Program-made: the position numbers and the translations under genes | Assembly (NCBI RefSeq): GCF_020639365.1 | Contig: NZ_JAINUL010000001.1 | Location: forward strand, 5,428,092 to 5,492,091 | From: Streptomyces flavotricini | GTDB lineage: Bacteria; Actinomycetota; Actinomycetes; Streptomycetales; Streptomycetaceae | DNA: 64,000 bases | Direction: 5' to 3' | In this document: positions 16,584 to 25,181 of the stretch, one piece after another | Layout of the letters: each line of letters opens with the position of its first letter | Numbering within the stretch: position 1 is the first letter of the stretch | Notes under the pieces: generated by a model | Database searches by the model: none | What the model was told of the DNA's origin: nothing | What the model saw: only the letters and a program-made list of their open reading frames with translations

Positions 16584-16847
16584 ATGACCGAGCTGTTTCA
16601 GGAACTGCTGGTCGAGGAGGCGGACGAAGAGCTCGGATGGCAGGAGCGCGCTCTGTGCGCCCAGACCGACCCCGAGTCCTTCTTTCCCGAGAAGGGCGGC
16701 TCCACCCGCGAGGCCAAGAAGGTCTGCCTCGCCTGCGAAGTCCGCTCCGAATGCCTTGAGTACGCACTCGCCAACGACGAGCGGTTCGGCATCTGGGGCG
16801 GCCTCTCCGAGCGTGAGCGCCGACGGCTGAAAAAGGCGGCCGTCTGA
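16584..16847 (+). CDS. whiB: Developmental regulator WhiB (WhiB-like iron-sulfur protein), 87 aa
   Basis: Four conserved Cys (25, 48, 51, 57) form the C-x22-C-x2-C-x5-C cluster-binding set, followed by the diagnostic GIWGG turn (69-73) and a basic C-terminus ERRRLKKAAV used in DNA contact. Length and sequence match S. coelicolor WhiB almost exactly as I remember it. WhiB carries a [4Fe-4S] cluster and, with WhiA, controls the switch from aerial growth to sporulation septation, probably while bound to the principal sigma factor. GAGG lies about 9 nt before the ATG. The fbi genes and the manB block flank it as whiB2 is flanked in mycobacteria. Confidence 0.96.
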   Translation: MTELFQELLVEEADEELGWQERALCAQTDPESFFPEKGGSTREAKKVCLACEVRSECLEYALANDERFGIWGGLSERERRRLKKAAV

Positions 16848-16968
16848 GCACGCAGCGCAACACCGCGCAACACCGCGCGACGCACGGCGGTACGCGGAAC
16901 ACCGCGCGGCGCACCGTGCGCAAGACCGCACGCAAGACCGCACGGAACAGAGCAACGAGCAGAGCAAA

Positions 16969-17007
16969 CGGTCCGCCTCCTGCACCTTCCCCGCAGGAGG
17001 CGGACCG
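16969..17007 (+). terminator. whiB terminator
   Basis: A perfect 15-bp stem (cggtccgcctcctgc with its complement at 16993-17007) and 9-nt loop lies about 120 bp after the whiB stop, followed by a T-containing tract (gctgtgttt). Confidence 0.85.
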
Positions 17008-17126
17008 CTGTGTTTCCAGCCGTTAGTGTGGGGCGCTGTCCAGCAGCCTCCGGGAGCACACCACCCCCGGATCCACTCCCCGGACCGCGTCCGGGGGGAC
17101 CCCCAGGCCGGAGGGCCAGTAGAGCG

Positions 17127-20100
17127 ATGTCCCTGCACAGCCAGTCGACGGCCTCCCACCAGGCTGCCGCCACACCCGAGTTCCCCCGGCACGTCGTCAC
17201 CGCGGTCCTCGTCGCCCACGACGGCGCCCGCTGGCTGCCCAAAACGCTCGCCGGCCTCCTCGGCCAGGAACGCCCCGCCCAGAGCCACGTCGCCGCCGAC
17301 ACCGGTAGCGCCGACGACTCCGCGCGCCTGCTCGGCGAGGCCCTCGGCGAGGACCGCGTCCTCCACCTCGCCCGCCGGACCGGTTTCGGCGCCGCCGTCG
17401 ACGAAGCCGTCCGCAACGCCGGCACCCTGACCCCCGAGGACCTCCCGTACCTCAAGCGCCCCAGCGGCTGGGACCCCGTCAGCCGCACCTGGCGCGACGA
17501 CGCCTACGACCTCCCCGAACTCCCGCACGGCGAACCCGTCCAGTGGCTCTGGCTGCTCCACGACGACAGCGCCCCCGAGCCCGACGCCCTCACCGAACTG
17601 CTCCGCGTCGCCGACGAGAACCCCGACGCCGCCGTCATCGGCCCCAAGCTGCGCGGCTGGTACGACAAGAAGCAGCTCCTCGAAGCCGGCGTCACCATCG
17701 CCCGCGGCGGCCGACGCTGGACCGGACTCGACCGCCGCGAACAGGACCAGGGCCAGCACGACCAGGTCCGCCCCGTCCTCTCCGTCTCCACCGCCGGCAT
17801 GCTCGTACGCCGCGACGTGTACGAAGCCCTCGGCGGCTTCGACCGCCGCCTGCCGCTCATGCGCGACGACGTGGACCTCTGCTGGCGAGCCCAGAGCGCC
17901 GGCCACACCGTCCTCGTCGCCCCCGACGCCGTCCTGCGCCACGCCGAGGCCGCCGCCCGCGAGCGCCGCACCGTCGACTGCGCCGGACGCACGAGCTCCA
18001 GCCCGCACCGCGTCGACAAGGCCGGCGCCGTCTACACGGTCCTCGCCAACAGCTCCGGCCGCGCCCTGCCGTACGTCCTGCTCCGCCTGCTCGTCGGCAC
18101 CCTGCTCCGCACCCTCGCCTACCTCGTCGGCAAGGCCCCCGGCCAGGCCGTCGACGAGATCACCGGCCTCCTCGCCACCCTCCTGCGCCCCGGCCGGATC
18201 CTCGGCGCCCGCCGCAGACGCGGCCGTCCCGCCGTCCCCGCCAAGGAACTGCGCCCCCTGTTCCCGCCCCCGGGCGCGAGCGTGCGGGCCAACGCCGAAC
18301 AGCTCGCCGGCTACTTCGGCGCCGACCGCGACACCGACACGGCCGCCGTCGGCCGGCACGGCGGAGCCGTCGAATCCGGTCCCGGCGGCGACGACGCCGA
18401 CTACCTCGAGATCGAACAGTTCGCGCGCCTCAAGCGGATCGCCCGCAACCCCGCGCCCGTCCTCTTCGCCCTCCTCCTGCTCGTGTCCGTCATCGCCTGT
18501 CGCGCCCTGCTCGGCGGCGGCTCCCTCATGGGCGGTGCCCTGCTGCCCGCCCCCGACAGCGGACTCGCCCTCTGGCGCGCCTACACCGACGACTGGCAGC
18601 CCGTCGCCGTCGGCTCCACCGCCGGAGCGCCCCCCTACCTCGCGGTCCTCGGCGCCCTCGCCACCGTGCTGTTCGGCTCCACCAGCGCCGCGCTGACCCT
18701 GCTGCTCGTCTGCTCGGTCCCGCTCGCCGGGCTCACCGCGTACTTCGCCTCCCGGCCGCTCGTCGAATCCCGGCTGCTGCGCGCCTGGGCCGCCGTCGCC
18801 TACGCCTTCCTGCCCGCCGTCACCGGCGCCCTCGCCGGCGGCCGCCTCGGCACCGCCGTCCTCGCGATCCTGCTGCCGCTCATCGCCCGCTCGGCCGTCG
18901 CCGCCTTCGCCTTCGGCTCCGCCGAACCCGCGGGCGGCGCCGGCGGAGCCGAAGGCGAACGGTCCGGCTGGCGCCCGGTGTGGACGTACACCCTCCTGCT
19001 GACCCTGGCCACCGCCTTCACCCCCGTCGTCTGGCCGCTCGCCGCCGTCCTCGGCACCGCCGCCCTGGTACTGCGCCGCGCCGAGTGGAAGACGTACGGC
19101 CTGCGGCTGCTCGCCACGCTCGCCGTCCCGCTCCTCGTGCTCGCACCCTGGTCGCTGAGCCTGCTCACGCACCCCGGCCGGCTCCTGCACGAGGCCGGCC
19201 TGCCCTACGGATCCGGCTCGGCCACCGCCCTGGACCTGCTCGGCATCAGCCCCGGAGGCCCCCGCACCGCCGGCGGCCTGCTGCTCGTCGGCATCGTGCT
19301 CGCCGCCCTGGCCGCCCTGCTGCGCTCCGAGCGGCAGTTCGCCGTCCGCAGCGCCTGGGCGGCCGCCCTCGCCGCGCTGCTGCTGGCCGTCGTGGTCAAC
19401 CGCACCGGCTGGGCCGGGCCCGCCACCCTCGTCTACGGACTGGCCCTCCTCGCCGCCGCCGTCGTCGGCGCCGACGGCGCCAAGGAGCGGGTCGCCGCCA
19501 GCAGCTTCGGCTGGCGCCAGCCGCTCGCCGCGCTGATCGCGCTCGCCGCGGCCGCCGGCCCGCTGCTCGGCGCGGCCGGCTGGATGATCAGCGGCGCCGA
19601 CGGCCCGCTGGAGCGGCGCGACCCGGTCCAGGTCCCCGCGTTCGTCGCGGAGGAGAGCGGCACCCGCGACCAGGCCCGCACCCTCGTCCTCGGCGGTGCC
19701 TCGCCCGCCACCGTCTCCTACACCCTCGTCCGCGGCTCCGGCGGCCGCCTCGGCGACGCCGAACTCGCCGCCGCCGCCGGCAGCAGCCCCCAGCTCGACA
19801 AGGTCGTCTCCAGCCTCGTCGCCGGCTCCGGCGCCGACCAGAGCGACCAGCTCAGCGGGTTCGCGATCCGCTACATCCTGGTCCGCGACGGGGCCCCGCA
19901 GCAGATGCGCAAGGTCCTCGACGCCACCCCCGGCCTCAGCCGCCTCAGCCAGCTCGACGGCAGCGCCCTGTGGCGGGTGGACCGCCAGGTCGCCCGCGCC
20001 ACGATCGTCTCCGGCAAGCCGGGCGAGGCGCCCATCCCCGTCGCCTCCGGCCCCGTCGAGGTCCACACCAAGATCCCGGCGGGCGAGGCGGGTCGCGTGC

Positions 20101-20786
20101 TGCGCATCGCCGACCGGACGGCCCCCGGCTGGGCGGCCGCCCTCGACGGCAAGCCCCTCAAGCCGAAGACCCTCGACGGCTGGGCCCAGGGCTTCGAACT
20201 GCCCGCCGCGGGCGGCCGCCTCGACCTCGTCCACGAGGACGCGCTGACCCGGACCGCCTGGCACTGGGCCCAGGGCCTGCTCGCGCTCGTCCTGCTCGTG
20301 ATGGCCCTGCCGGGCCGCCGGGCACGCCTCGACGACGACCTGCCCGAGGAGGAGGCGGAAGGCCCCGAGCGCTCCGCCGCGGGCGAGGCCGGAGAGGGCC
20401 GCCGGGCCCGCCGGCTGCGTGCGGAGGCGCAGTCCGCCGACGCCGCGACGGCCACCGCCGAGGAGCCCCCGGGCGCGGTCGCGGACCCGTACGCGCAGAT
20501 CCCGGCGCAGCCGGTGTACGGGGAGGACGCGTACGCGTACCCGGCGTACGACGACCAGGGCTACGCGTACGAGCAGCAGCCCCAGCAGCCCCAGCAGCCG
20601 TACGTGCCGGCGCCCGCCCAGGCCCCCGAGTACGAGCAGTACCCGTACCCGCAGCAGGGCTACGAGGCCCAGCCGGCGTACCCGCAGCAGCCCCAGCAGC
20701 AGCCGTACCCCTACCCGCCGTACGAGCAGCCGTACGACACCTACGGACAGCACGAGCCGCGTCCCGACGGGAGCCCCCAGCAGTGA
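17127..20786 (+). CDS. Giant family 2 glycosyltransferase with polytopic membrane domain and Tyr/Gln/Pro-rich tail, about 1219 aa
   Basis: The ATG at 17127 has GGAGG about 12 nt upstream; the open frame extends 117 bp further 5' but into low-complexity sequence. The N-terminal GT2 domain (about 15-330) has VVTAVLVAHDGARWLPKTL, WLLHDDSAPEPDALTEL (DD metal site) and GFDRRLPLMRDDVDLCWRAQ. From about 440 to 860 there are some 8-10 hydrophobic helices, then an external-looking domain, another helix near 1055, and a C-terminal tail (about 1110-1219) with repeated YP, QQP and PYEQ. GT2 proteins of this shape extend wall or membrane glycans. The stop overlaps the next gene by 4 nt (GTGA), indicating a coupled pair. 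Confidence 0.85.
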   Translation: MSLHSQSTASHQAAATPEFPRHVVTAVLVAHDGARWLPKTLAGLLGQERPAQSHVAADTGSADDSARLLGEALGEDRVLHLARRTGFGAAVDEAVRNAGTLTPEDLPYLKRPSGWDPVSRTWRDDAYDLPELPHGEPVQWLWLLHDDSAPEPDALTELLRVADENPDAAVIGPKLRGWYDKKQLLEAGVTIARGGRRWTGLDRREQDQGQHDQVRPVLSVSTAGMLVRRDVYEALGGFDRRLPLMRDDVDLCWRAQSAGHTVLVAPDAVLRHAEAAARERRTVDCAGRTSSSPHRVDKAGAVYTVLANSSGRALPYVLLRLLVGTLLRTLAYLVGKAPGQAVDEITGLLATLLRPGRILGARRRRGRPAVPAKELRPLFPPPGASVRANAEQLAGYFGADRDTDTAAVGRHGGAVESGPGGDDADYLEIEQFARLKRIARNPAPVLFALLLLVSVIACRALLGGGSLMGGALLPAPDSGLALWRAYTDDWQPVAVGSTAGAPPYLAVLGALATVLFGSTSAALTLLLVCSVPLAGLTAYFASRPLVESRLLRAWAAVAYAFLPAVTGALAGGRLGTAVLAILLPLIARSAVAAFAFGSAEPAGGAGGAEGERSGWRPVWTYTLLLTLATAFTPVVWPLAAVLGTAALVLRRAEWKTYGLRLLATLAVPLLVLAPWSLSLLTHPGRLLHEAGLPYGSGSATALDLLGISPGGPRTAGGLLLVGIVLAALAALLRSERQFAVRSAWAAALAALLLAVVVNRTGWAGPATLVYGLALLAAAVVGADGAKERVAASSFGWRQPLAALIALAAAAGPLLGAAGWMISGADGPLERRDPVQVPAFVAEESGTRDQARTLVLGGASPATVSYTLVRGSGGRLGDAELAAAAGSSPQLDKVVSSLVAGSGADQSDQLSGFAIRYILVRDGAPQQMRKVLDATPGLSRLSQLDGSALWRVDRQVARATIVSGKPGEAPIPVASGPVEVHTKIPAGEAGRVLRIADRTAPGWAAALDGKPLKPKTLDGWAQGFELPAAGGRLDLVHEDALTRTAWHWAQGLLALVLLVMALPGRRARLDDDLPEEEAEGPERSAAGEAGEGRRARRLRAEAQSADAATATAEEPPGAVADPYAQIPAQPVYGEDAYAYPAYDDQGYAYEQQPQQPQQPYVPAPAQAPEYEQYPYPQQGYEAQPAYPQQPQQQPYPYPPYEQPYDTYGQHEPRPDGSPQQ

Positions 20787-22261
20787 AGCAGCGCGCACCC
20801 CTGACGCTGGCGGCGGTGGCCGCGGCCCTGGCGGCCGTCACCGGCGTCGGGTACCTCACCGCCCCCGCCGCCCCGGCCGCCGAGGCCAAGCCGGCCGCCG
20901 CGGCCCGGATGCCGGTGGAGCGGTCCGCGCTGGTCTGCCCGGCGCCCAGCTCCTCGGACATCGCGGAGACCACGTACACGGCGATCACCCCCGGCGCCGC
21001 CGGGGGCGGCAAGGGCACGGCCCGGCTCCTCGGCGCGACCAAGGAGGCCAAGCCGGTGCTGGAGCTCAAGGAGCGCGGCAAGCCGGCCGGAGCCACCGCC
21101 TCCGGCGCGGAGGCGCCCGCGCTGACGGGCGTCGCCGACGGGATCCTGGCCCCCGGCTGGACCGCGCAGCAGACCACGAAGGTCGCGGTCGGCCGGGCGC
21201 GCGGCGTCCTCGGCGTCGGTTGCACCACGCCCGGCACCGACTTCTGGTTCCCCGGCGCGAGCACGGCCAAGGGGCGCGAGGACTACGTGCACCTCACCAA
21301 TCCGGACGACACCGCGGCCGTGATCGACATCAAGATGTTCGGCCCCGACGGGGCGGTGAAGTCCGACGGCGGCACCGGCGAGAACATCCGGATCGACCCC
21401 AAGTCCACCAAGGCCGTCTCACTGGCCTCGCTGGCCCCCGGAACGCAGCTCCCGGACGTCACCGCCCATGTGACGACCCGTGCGGGCCGGGTCGGCGCCT
21501 CCGTACAGGTCGGCGAGGAGGGGGTGGGCTCGGACTGGCTGCCGGCCTCCGCCGACCCGGCGGGCTCGCTGGTCCTGCCCGGGATCCCGGCGGACGCCAC
21601 CTCCGTACGGCTGGTGGCCTTCGCGCCGGGCGAGGAGGACGCGGACCTCACCCTCAAGCTGGCCGGGCCGAACGGCTCGATCAGCCCCGCCGGCAGCGAG
21701 CAGCTGCACGTCAAGGGCGGGATGACCGCGAGCGTCGACCTCAAGGACGTGACCCGCGGCGAGGCGGGCGCGCTGGTGCTGGTCCCGGCGAACGGCAAGA
21801 AGGCCGTACCGGTGGTGGCCGCCGTGCGCGTGGTCCGCGGCAGCGGCGCCAAGCAGGAGCTGGGCTTCGTCCCGGCGACCGCTCCGGTGGGCACGCGGGC
21901 CACGGTCGCCGACAACCGGGCCGACGAGAACGCGACGGTGCTCTCGCTGACGGTGGCGGGCGGCCCGGACGCGAAGGTCAAGGTGACGGCGTCGGCGGGC
22001 ACGGAGGCCGGGGAGCCGGCCTCGAAGGAGGTCACGGTCAAGGCGGGCACGACGCAGGCGGTGACGCTGGCCCCGGCGGGCGCCAAGGGCGCGTACGCGC
22101 TGACGGTCGAGACCGTCTCCGGCGGGCCCGTGTACGCGGCCCGGACGCTGACCCTGCCGCACGAGGGGATCCCGATGTTCACGATCCAGGCGCTGTCGGA
22201 CGACCACGCGATGGTCTCGGTCCCCAAGGCCACCCAGGACCTCACGGTCCTCACCGACTAG
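20783..22261 (+). CDS. DUF5719 family exported protein, 492 aa
   Basis: The GTG start at 20783 overlaps the preceding stop. An N-terminal hydrophobic segment (LTLAAVAAALAAVTGVGYLTA, broken by no charged residue, ending near APAAPAAE) looks like a signal peptide or anchor, so the rest is probably outside the membrane. The body is rich in beta-strand-like Val/Thr repeats, with DFWFPGASTAKGREDYVHLTNP and later VTVKAGTTQAVTLAPAG. I recognise the family but know no biochemical role. Translational coupling to the giant glycosyltransferase suggests both proteins act on the same envelope glycan, which is an inference. Confidence 0.78.
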   Translation: MKQRAPLTLAAVAAALAAVTGVGYLTAPAAPAAEAKPAAAARMPVERSALVCPAPSSSDIAETTYTAITPGAAGGGKGTARLLGATKEAKPVLELKERGKPAGATASGAEAPALTGVADGILAPGWTAQQTTKVAVGRARGVLGVGCTTPGTDFWFPGASTAKGREDYVHLTNPDDTAAVIDIKMFGPDGAVKSDGGTGENIRIDPKSTKAVSLASLAPGTQLPDVTAHVTTRAGRVGASVQVGEEGVGSDWLPASADPAGSLVLPGIPADATSVRLVAFAPGEEDADLTLKLAGPNGSISPAGSEQLHVKGGMTASVDLKDVTRGEAGALVLVPANGKKAVPVVAAVRVVRGSGAKQELGFVPATAPVGTRATVADNRADENATVLSLTVAGGPDAKVKVTASAGTEAGEPASKEVTVKAGTTQAVTLAPAGAKGAYALTVETVSGGPVYAARTLTLPHEGIPMFTIQALSDDHAMVSVPKATQDLTVLTD

Positions 22262-22287
22262 CACCCCGTACGGGCGGCCGGGACGGT

Positions 22288-22306
22288 CCGGGGCGGAAGG
22301 CCCCGG
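22288..22306 (+). terminator. Weak hairpin after DUF5719 gene
   Basis: CCGGGGC-ggaag-GCCCCGG, a 7-bp GC stem 26 nt after the stop and between convergent genes. There is no T-run, so termination is plausible but not certain. Confidence 0.45.
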
Positions 22307-22334
22307 GCACGACCCGGGCGCGTACGGCTGCCCG

Positions 22335-22814
22335 TCAGTCCTGCCCGTACCGCGGGTCCACCGTCTCCGGGGACAGCCCCAGCAGCTCGGCCACCTGCTC
22401 CACCACGATCTCGTGCACCAGCAGCGCCCGCTCGTCCCGGCTCTTCGTCCGGATCTCCACCGGCCGCCGGAACACCACGACCCGCGCCGGCCGCCCCGCC
22501 CCGTCCGACTCCGACAGCGCCCCGAGCGGCACCGCCTCGTCGTTCCAGCCGGCGTCCGGACCACCCGGCGGCCCCGGCACGTCGGCGACCACGAACTCCA
22601 CCTCCGCCAGCTGGGGGAACCTCCGCTCCAGCCGCTCGACCGAGTCCCGTACGAGGTCCCCGAACAGCTCCGCCCGGCTCGCCGACAACGGCACCTGCGG
22701 CGGCGCCAGCGGCCCCCGCATCCCCCGCCCGTGCCGGTCGCGGCGGCGCGGCCGCGGCTCGGCGGGAGGCTCGGCGGGGCGGGGCGGGGCGGGGGGCAGG
22801 GGGCTGTCGGTCAC
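22335..22814 (-). CDS. Metallopeptidase-family (zincin-like) protein, 159 aa
   Basis: The start is taken at GTG 22814; the open frame continues upstream only opposite DUF3499. A Pro/Arg-rich N-terminus precedes the conserved region AELFGDLVRDSVERLERRFPQL, then VEFVVADVPGPPG, VVVFRRPVEIRTKSRDE and HEIVVEQVAELLGLSPETV. The motif is HExxxEQ and not the classical HExxH, so metal binding is plausible but uncertain. It is probably cytosolic, with no signal. In mycobacteria Rv3259 lies between whiB2 and the manB block; this looks like its counterpart. The substrate is unknown. Confidence 0.72.
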   Translation of the reverse strand: MTDSPLPPAPPRPAEPPAEPRPRRRDRHGRGMRGPLAPPQVPLSASRAELFGDLVRDSVERLERRFPQLAEVEFVVADVPGPPGGPDAGWNDEAVPLGALSESDGAGRPARVVVFRRPVEIRTKSRDERALLVHEIVVEQVAELLGLSPETVDPRYGQD

Positions 22815-22952
22815 CCCCGCAGCGTAGCCCTCGCGGCCCCTCCCACCCGGGCGTTTCCGGACCCGCCGCGCCCCTCCGCGGGCACGACACGGGGGAGCGG
22901 GCCGGGGGAGAGTCGTCGCGGCCCGGTCAAGAGTGCGGTACCGTCCAACGTC

Positions 22953-23348
22953 GTGAGCCTTGTACGTCGCTGTTCGCGCACCGCGTGCGGCCGCCCTGCC
23001 GTCGCGACACTGACGTACGTCTACGCCGATTCGACCGCAGTCCTCGGCCCGCTCGCCACCTACGCGGAACCCCACTGCTACGACCTGTGCGCCGAGCACT
23101 CCGAGCGCCTGACAGCCCCGCGGGGCTGGGACGTCGTGCGCCTGACCGACGGCTCCGCGCCCTCCCGCCCGAGCGGCGACGACCTCGAAGCGCTCGCCAA
23201 CGCCGTCCGTGAAGCGGCCCGTCCGCACGACCGCGCGGCGCAGGCCGGCGGATCAGGTCCGGGCAGCGGCGGCAGCGGCGGCGGCGGCAACGGCACCGGG
23301 GAGACGCGCCGCGGACACCTGCGCGTCCTGCGTTCGCCCGACTCCTGA
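22953..23348 (+). CDS. DUF3499 family protein, possible zinc-ribbon, 131 aa
   Basis: A GTG start at 22953 gives a 131-aa protein. CSRTAC and HCYDLCAEH supply two Cys pairs in a C-x4-C ... C-x3-C pattern, consistent with a small zinc-binding fold. The core VATLTYVYADSTAVLGPLA is highly conserved in actinobacteria. The last 50 residues are Gly/Ser-rich (GGSGPGSGGSGGGG) and disordered. Function unknown. It is divergent from the metallopeptidase gene and directly upstream of manB (76 bp), the same arrangement as Rv3259-Rv3258c-Rv3257c. No clear ribosome-binding site is visible. Confidence 0.75.
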   Translation: MSLVRRCSRTACGRPAVATLTYVYADSTAVLGPLATYAEPHCYDLCAEHSERLTAPRGWDVVRLTDGSAPSRPSGDDLEALANAVREAARPHDRAAQAGGSGPGSGGSGGGGNGTGETRRGHLRVLRSPDS

Positions 23349-23423
23349 CATCACATGGTCTGAAAAGCCGCTCTCCGTGCAGGTAGGTTTGCTCCACCGC
23401 ACAGCACTTCAGGAGGGCAGGCA

Positions 23424-24794
23424 GTGGCCGCAGATCTTTCGAACATCGTCAAGGCGTACGACGTACGTGGTGTCGTACCCGACGAGTGGGACGAGTCGCT
23501 GGCCGAACTGTTCGGGGCCGCCTTCGTCGAGGTCACCGGTGCCACCGCGATCGTCGTCGGCCACGACATGCGGCCCTCCTCCCCCGCGCTGTCCGGGGCC
23601 TTCGCGCGCGGCGCCGCCGCCCGCGGCGTGGACGTCACCCTGATCGGGCTCTGCTCCACCGACCAGCTGTACTACGCCTCCGGCACGCTGGACCTGCCCG
23701 GCGCGATGTTCACGGCCTCGCACAACCCGGCCCGCTACAACGGCATCAAGCTCTGCCGGGCCGGCGCCGCCCCCGTCGGCCAGGACTCCGGGCTCTCCAC
23801 CATCCGCCAGCTCGTCGAGCGGTGGTCCGAGCAGGGCGCCCCGGCCGTCGCCGAAGGCACCGCCCCCGGCACGATCACCGAGCAGGACACCCTCGCCGGC
23901 TACGCCGAGCACCTCAAGAGCCTGGTCGACCTCACCGCGATCCGCCCGCTCAAGGTCGTCGTCGACGCGGGCAACGGCATGGGCGGCCACACCGTCCCGA
24001 CCGTGTTCGAGGGCCTGCCGCTGGACGTCGTCCCGATGTACTTCGAGCTCGACGGCACCTTCCCGAACCACGAGGCCAACCCCCTCGACCCGAAGAACAT
24101 CGTCGACCTCCAGGCCCGCGTGCGGGCCGAGGGCGCCGACCTCGGCCTCGCCTTCGACGGCGACGCCGACCGCTGCTTCGTCGTCGACGAGCGGGGCGAG
24201 GGCGTCTCCCCGTCCGCCGTCACCGCCCTGGTCGCGGCCCGCGAACTGGCCCGCAACGGCGGCACGGGCACGGTGATCCACAACCTGATCACCTCCTGGT
24301 CCGTCCCCGAGGTCGTCCGCGAGCACGGCGGCACCCCCGTCCGCACCCGCGTCGGCCACTCCTTCATCAAGGAGCAGATGGCCACCTCCGGCGCCATCTT
24401 CGGCGGCGAGCATTCGGCGCACTACTACTTCAAGGACTTCTGGAACGCGGACACCGGCATGCTCGCCGCGCTCCACGTCCTCGCGGCCCTCGGAGGCCAG
24501 GACGGCCCGCTCTCCGGGCTGGTCTCCTCGTACGACCGCTACGCGGGCTCCGGCGAGATCAACTCCACCGTCGCCGACCAGGCCGGCCGGCTCGCCGCCG
24601 TCAAGGCCGCGTACGGCTCCGCCGAGGGGATCAGCCTCGACGAGCTCGACGGCCTGACCGCCACCTCCGCCGACTGGTGGTTCAACCTGCGCGCCTCCAA
24701 CACCGAGCCGCTGCTGCGCCTCAACGTCGAGGCCCGCGACCCCGAGACCCTCGCCAAGGTCCGCGACGAGGTCCTCGCCCTCGTCCGGGCATAA
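23424..24794 (+). CDS. manB: Phosphomannomutase/phosphoglucomutase (ManB-like), 456 aa
   Basis: GTG start at 23424 with AGGAGG just upstream. Four alpha-D-phosphohexomutase domains are apparent: IVKAYDVRGVVPDEWDE at the N-terminus, the active-site serine in MFTASHNPARYNGIK, the Mg-binding loop in LAFDGDADRCFVVDE, the sugar-binding GEHSAHYYFKDFWNADTG and the phosphate-binding RASNTEPLLRLNVEA. It interconverts mannose-6-phosphate and mannose-1-phosphate (and often glucose phosphates) in the cytosol, feeding GDP-mannose. Downstream genes include the mannose-6-phosphate isomerase, completing the route from fructose-6-phosphate. Confidence 0.93.
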   Translation: MAADLSNIVKAYDVRGVVPDEWDESLAELFGAAFVEVTGATAIVVGHDMRPSSPALSGAFARGAAARGVDVTLIGLCSTDQLYYASGTLDLPGAMFTASHNPARYNGIKLCRAGAAPVGQDSGLSTIRQLVERWSEQGAPAVAEGTAPGTITEQDTLAGYAEHLKSLVDLTAIRPLKVVVDAGNGMGGHTVPTVFEGLPLDVVPMYFELDGTFPNHEANPLDPKNIVDLQARVRAEGADLGLAFDGDADRCFVVDERGEGVSPSAVTALVAARELARNGGTGTVIHNLITSWSVPEVVREHGGTPVRTRVGHSFIKEQMATSGAIFGGEHSAHYYFKDFWNADTGMLAALHVLAALGGQDGPLSGLVSSYDRYAGSGEINSTVADQAGRLAAVKAAYGSAEGISLDELDGLTATSADWWFNLRASNTEPLLRLNVEARDPETLAKVRDEVLALVRA

Positions 24795-24879
24795 AGCCCT
24801 GTCACGGCCGGGCCGCGCGAGGTGCGGCCCGGCGGTACGCTGACCTCGCCCAATCCGCATGTTCGAAGGGAACCGCCCC

Positions 24880-25065
24880 ATGCCGCTCGAAGCCGGTCTT
24901 CTGGAGATCCTCGCCTGCCCCGCCTGCCACTCGCCCCTCGAGGACAAGTCGGCGGACGAAGCGGCTCCCGAGCTGATCTGCACCGGCCAGGACTGCGGCC
25001 TCGCCTACCCGGTCCGCGACGGCATCCCGGTCCTCCTCGTCGACGAGGCCCGCCGCCCCGCCTGA
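24880..25065 (+). CDS. Trm112 family protein, 61 aa
   Basis: The ATG at 24880 is preferred over the in-frame ATG at 24859 because GAAGGGA lies about 8 nt before it. The sequence LLEILACPACHSPL and the later ICTGQDCGLAYPVRDGIPVLL gives the C-x2-C ... C zinc-knuckle-like core plus the hydrophobic tail typical of Trm112 proteins. In eukaryotes Trm112 activates methyltransferases; the bacterial role is not settled. It is conserved between manB and the SIS gene. A strong hairpin follows the stop codon. Confidence 0.88.
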   Translation: MPLEAGLLEILACPACHSPLEDKSADEAAPELICTGQDCGLAYPVRDGIPVLLVDEARRPA

Positions 25066-25110
25066 GGCCGCCACCCCGGGCCGCGAGCCCCGGGACGCAC
25101 AGGCACCAAG

Positions 25111-25137
25111 GGGCGCCCGGCGCAGCGCCGGGCGCCC
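25111..25137 (+). terminator. Hairpin between Trm112 and SIS genes
   Basis: A 13-bp GC-only inverted repeat (gggcgcccggcgc with its complement) almost without a loop; a few terminal base pairs must open. No T-tract. It may terminate, or lower the expression of the downstream SIS gene. Confidence 0.5.
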
Positions 25138-25181
25138 GAGCAACCGAGTCGCCCGCCCTTCTGAACCAGCCGGAGGCCGCA

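Noticed and set aside
16857..16947. Short direct repeats gcaacaccgc (x2) and gcaagaccgcac (x2) after whiB
   Set aside because: Degenerate, irregular spacing, no spacer-repeat regularity. Not a CRISPR array; probably simple GC-rich slippage.
16524..20798. Long minus-strand open frame (about 1400 codons) opposite the giant glycosyltransferase
   Set aside because: Antisense shadow of a GC-rich gene; low-complexity Gly/Ala/Glu/Val composition, no recognisable domain.
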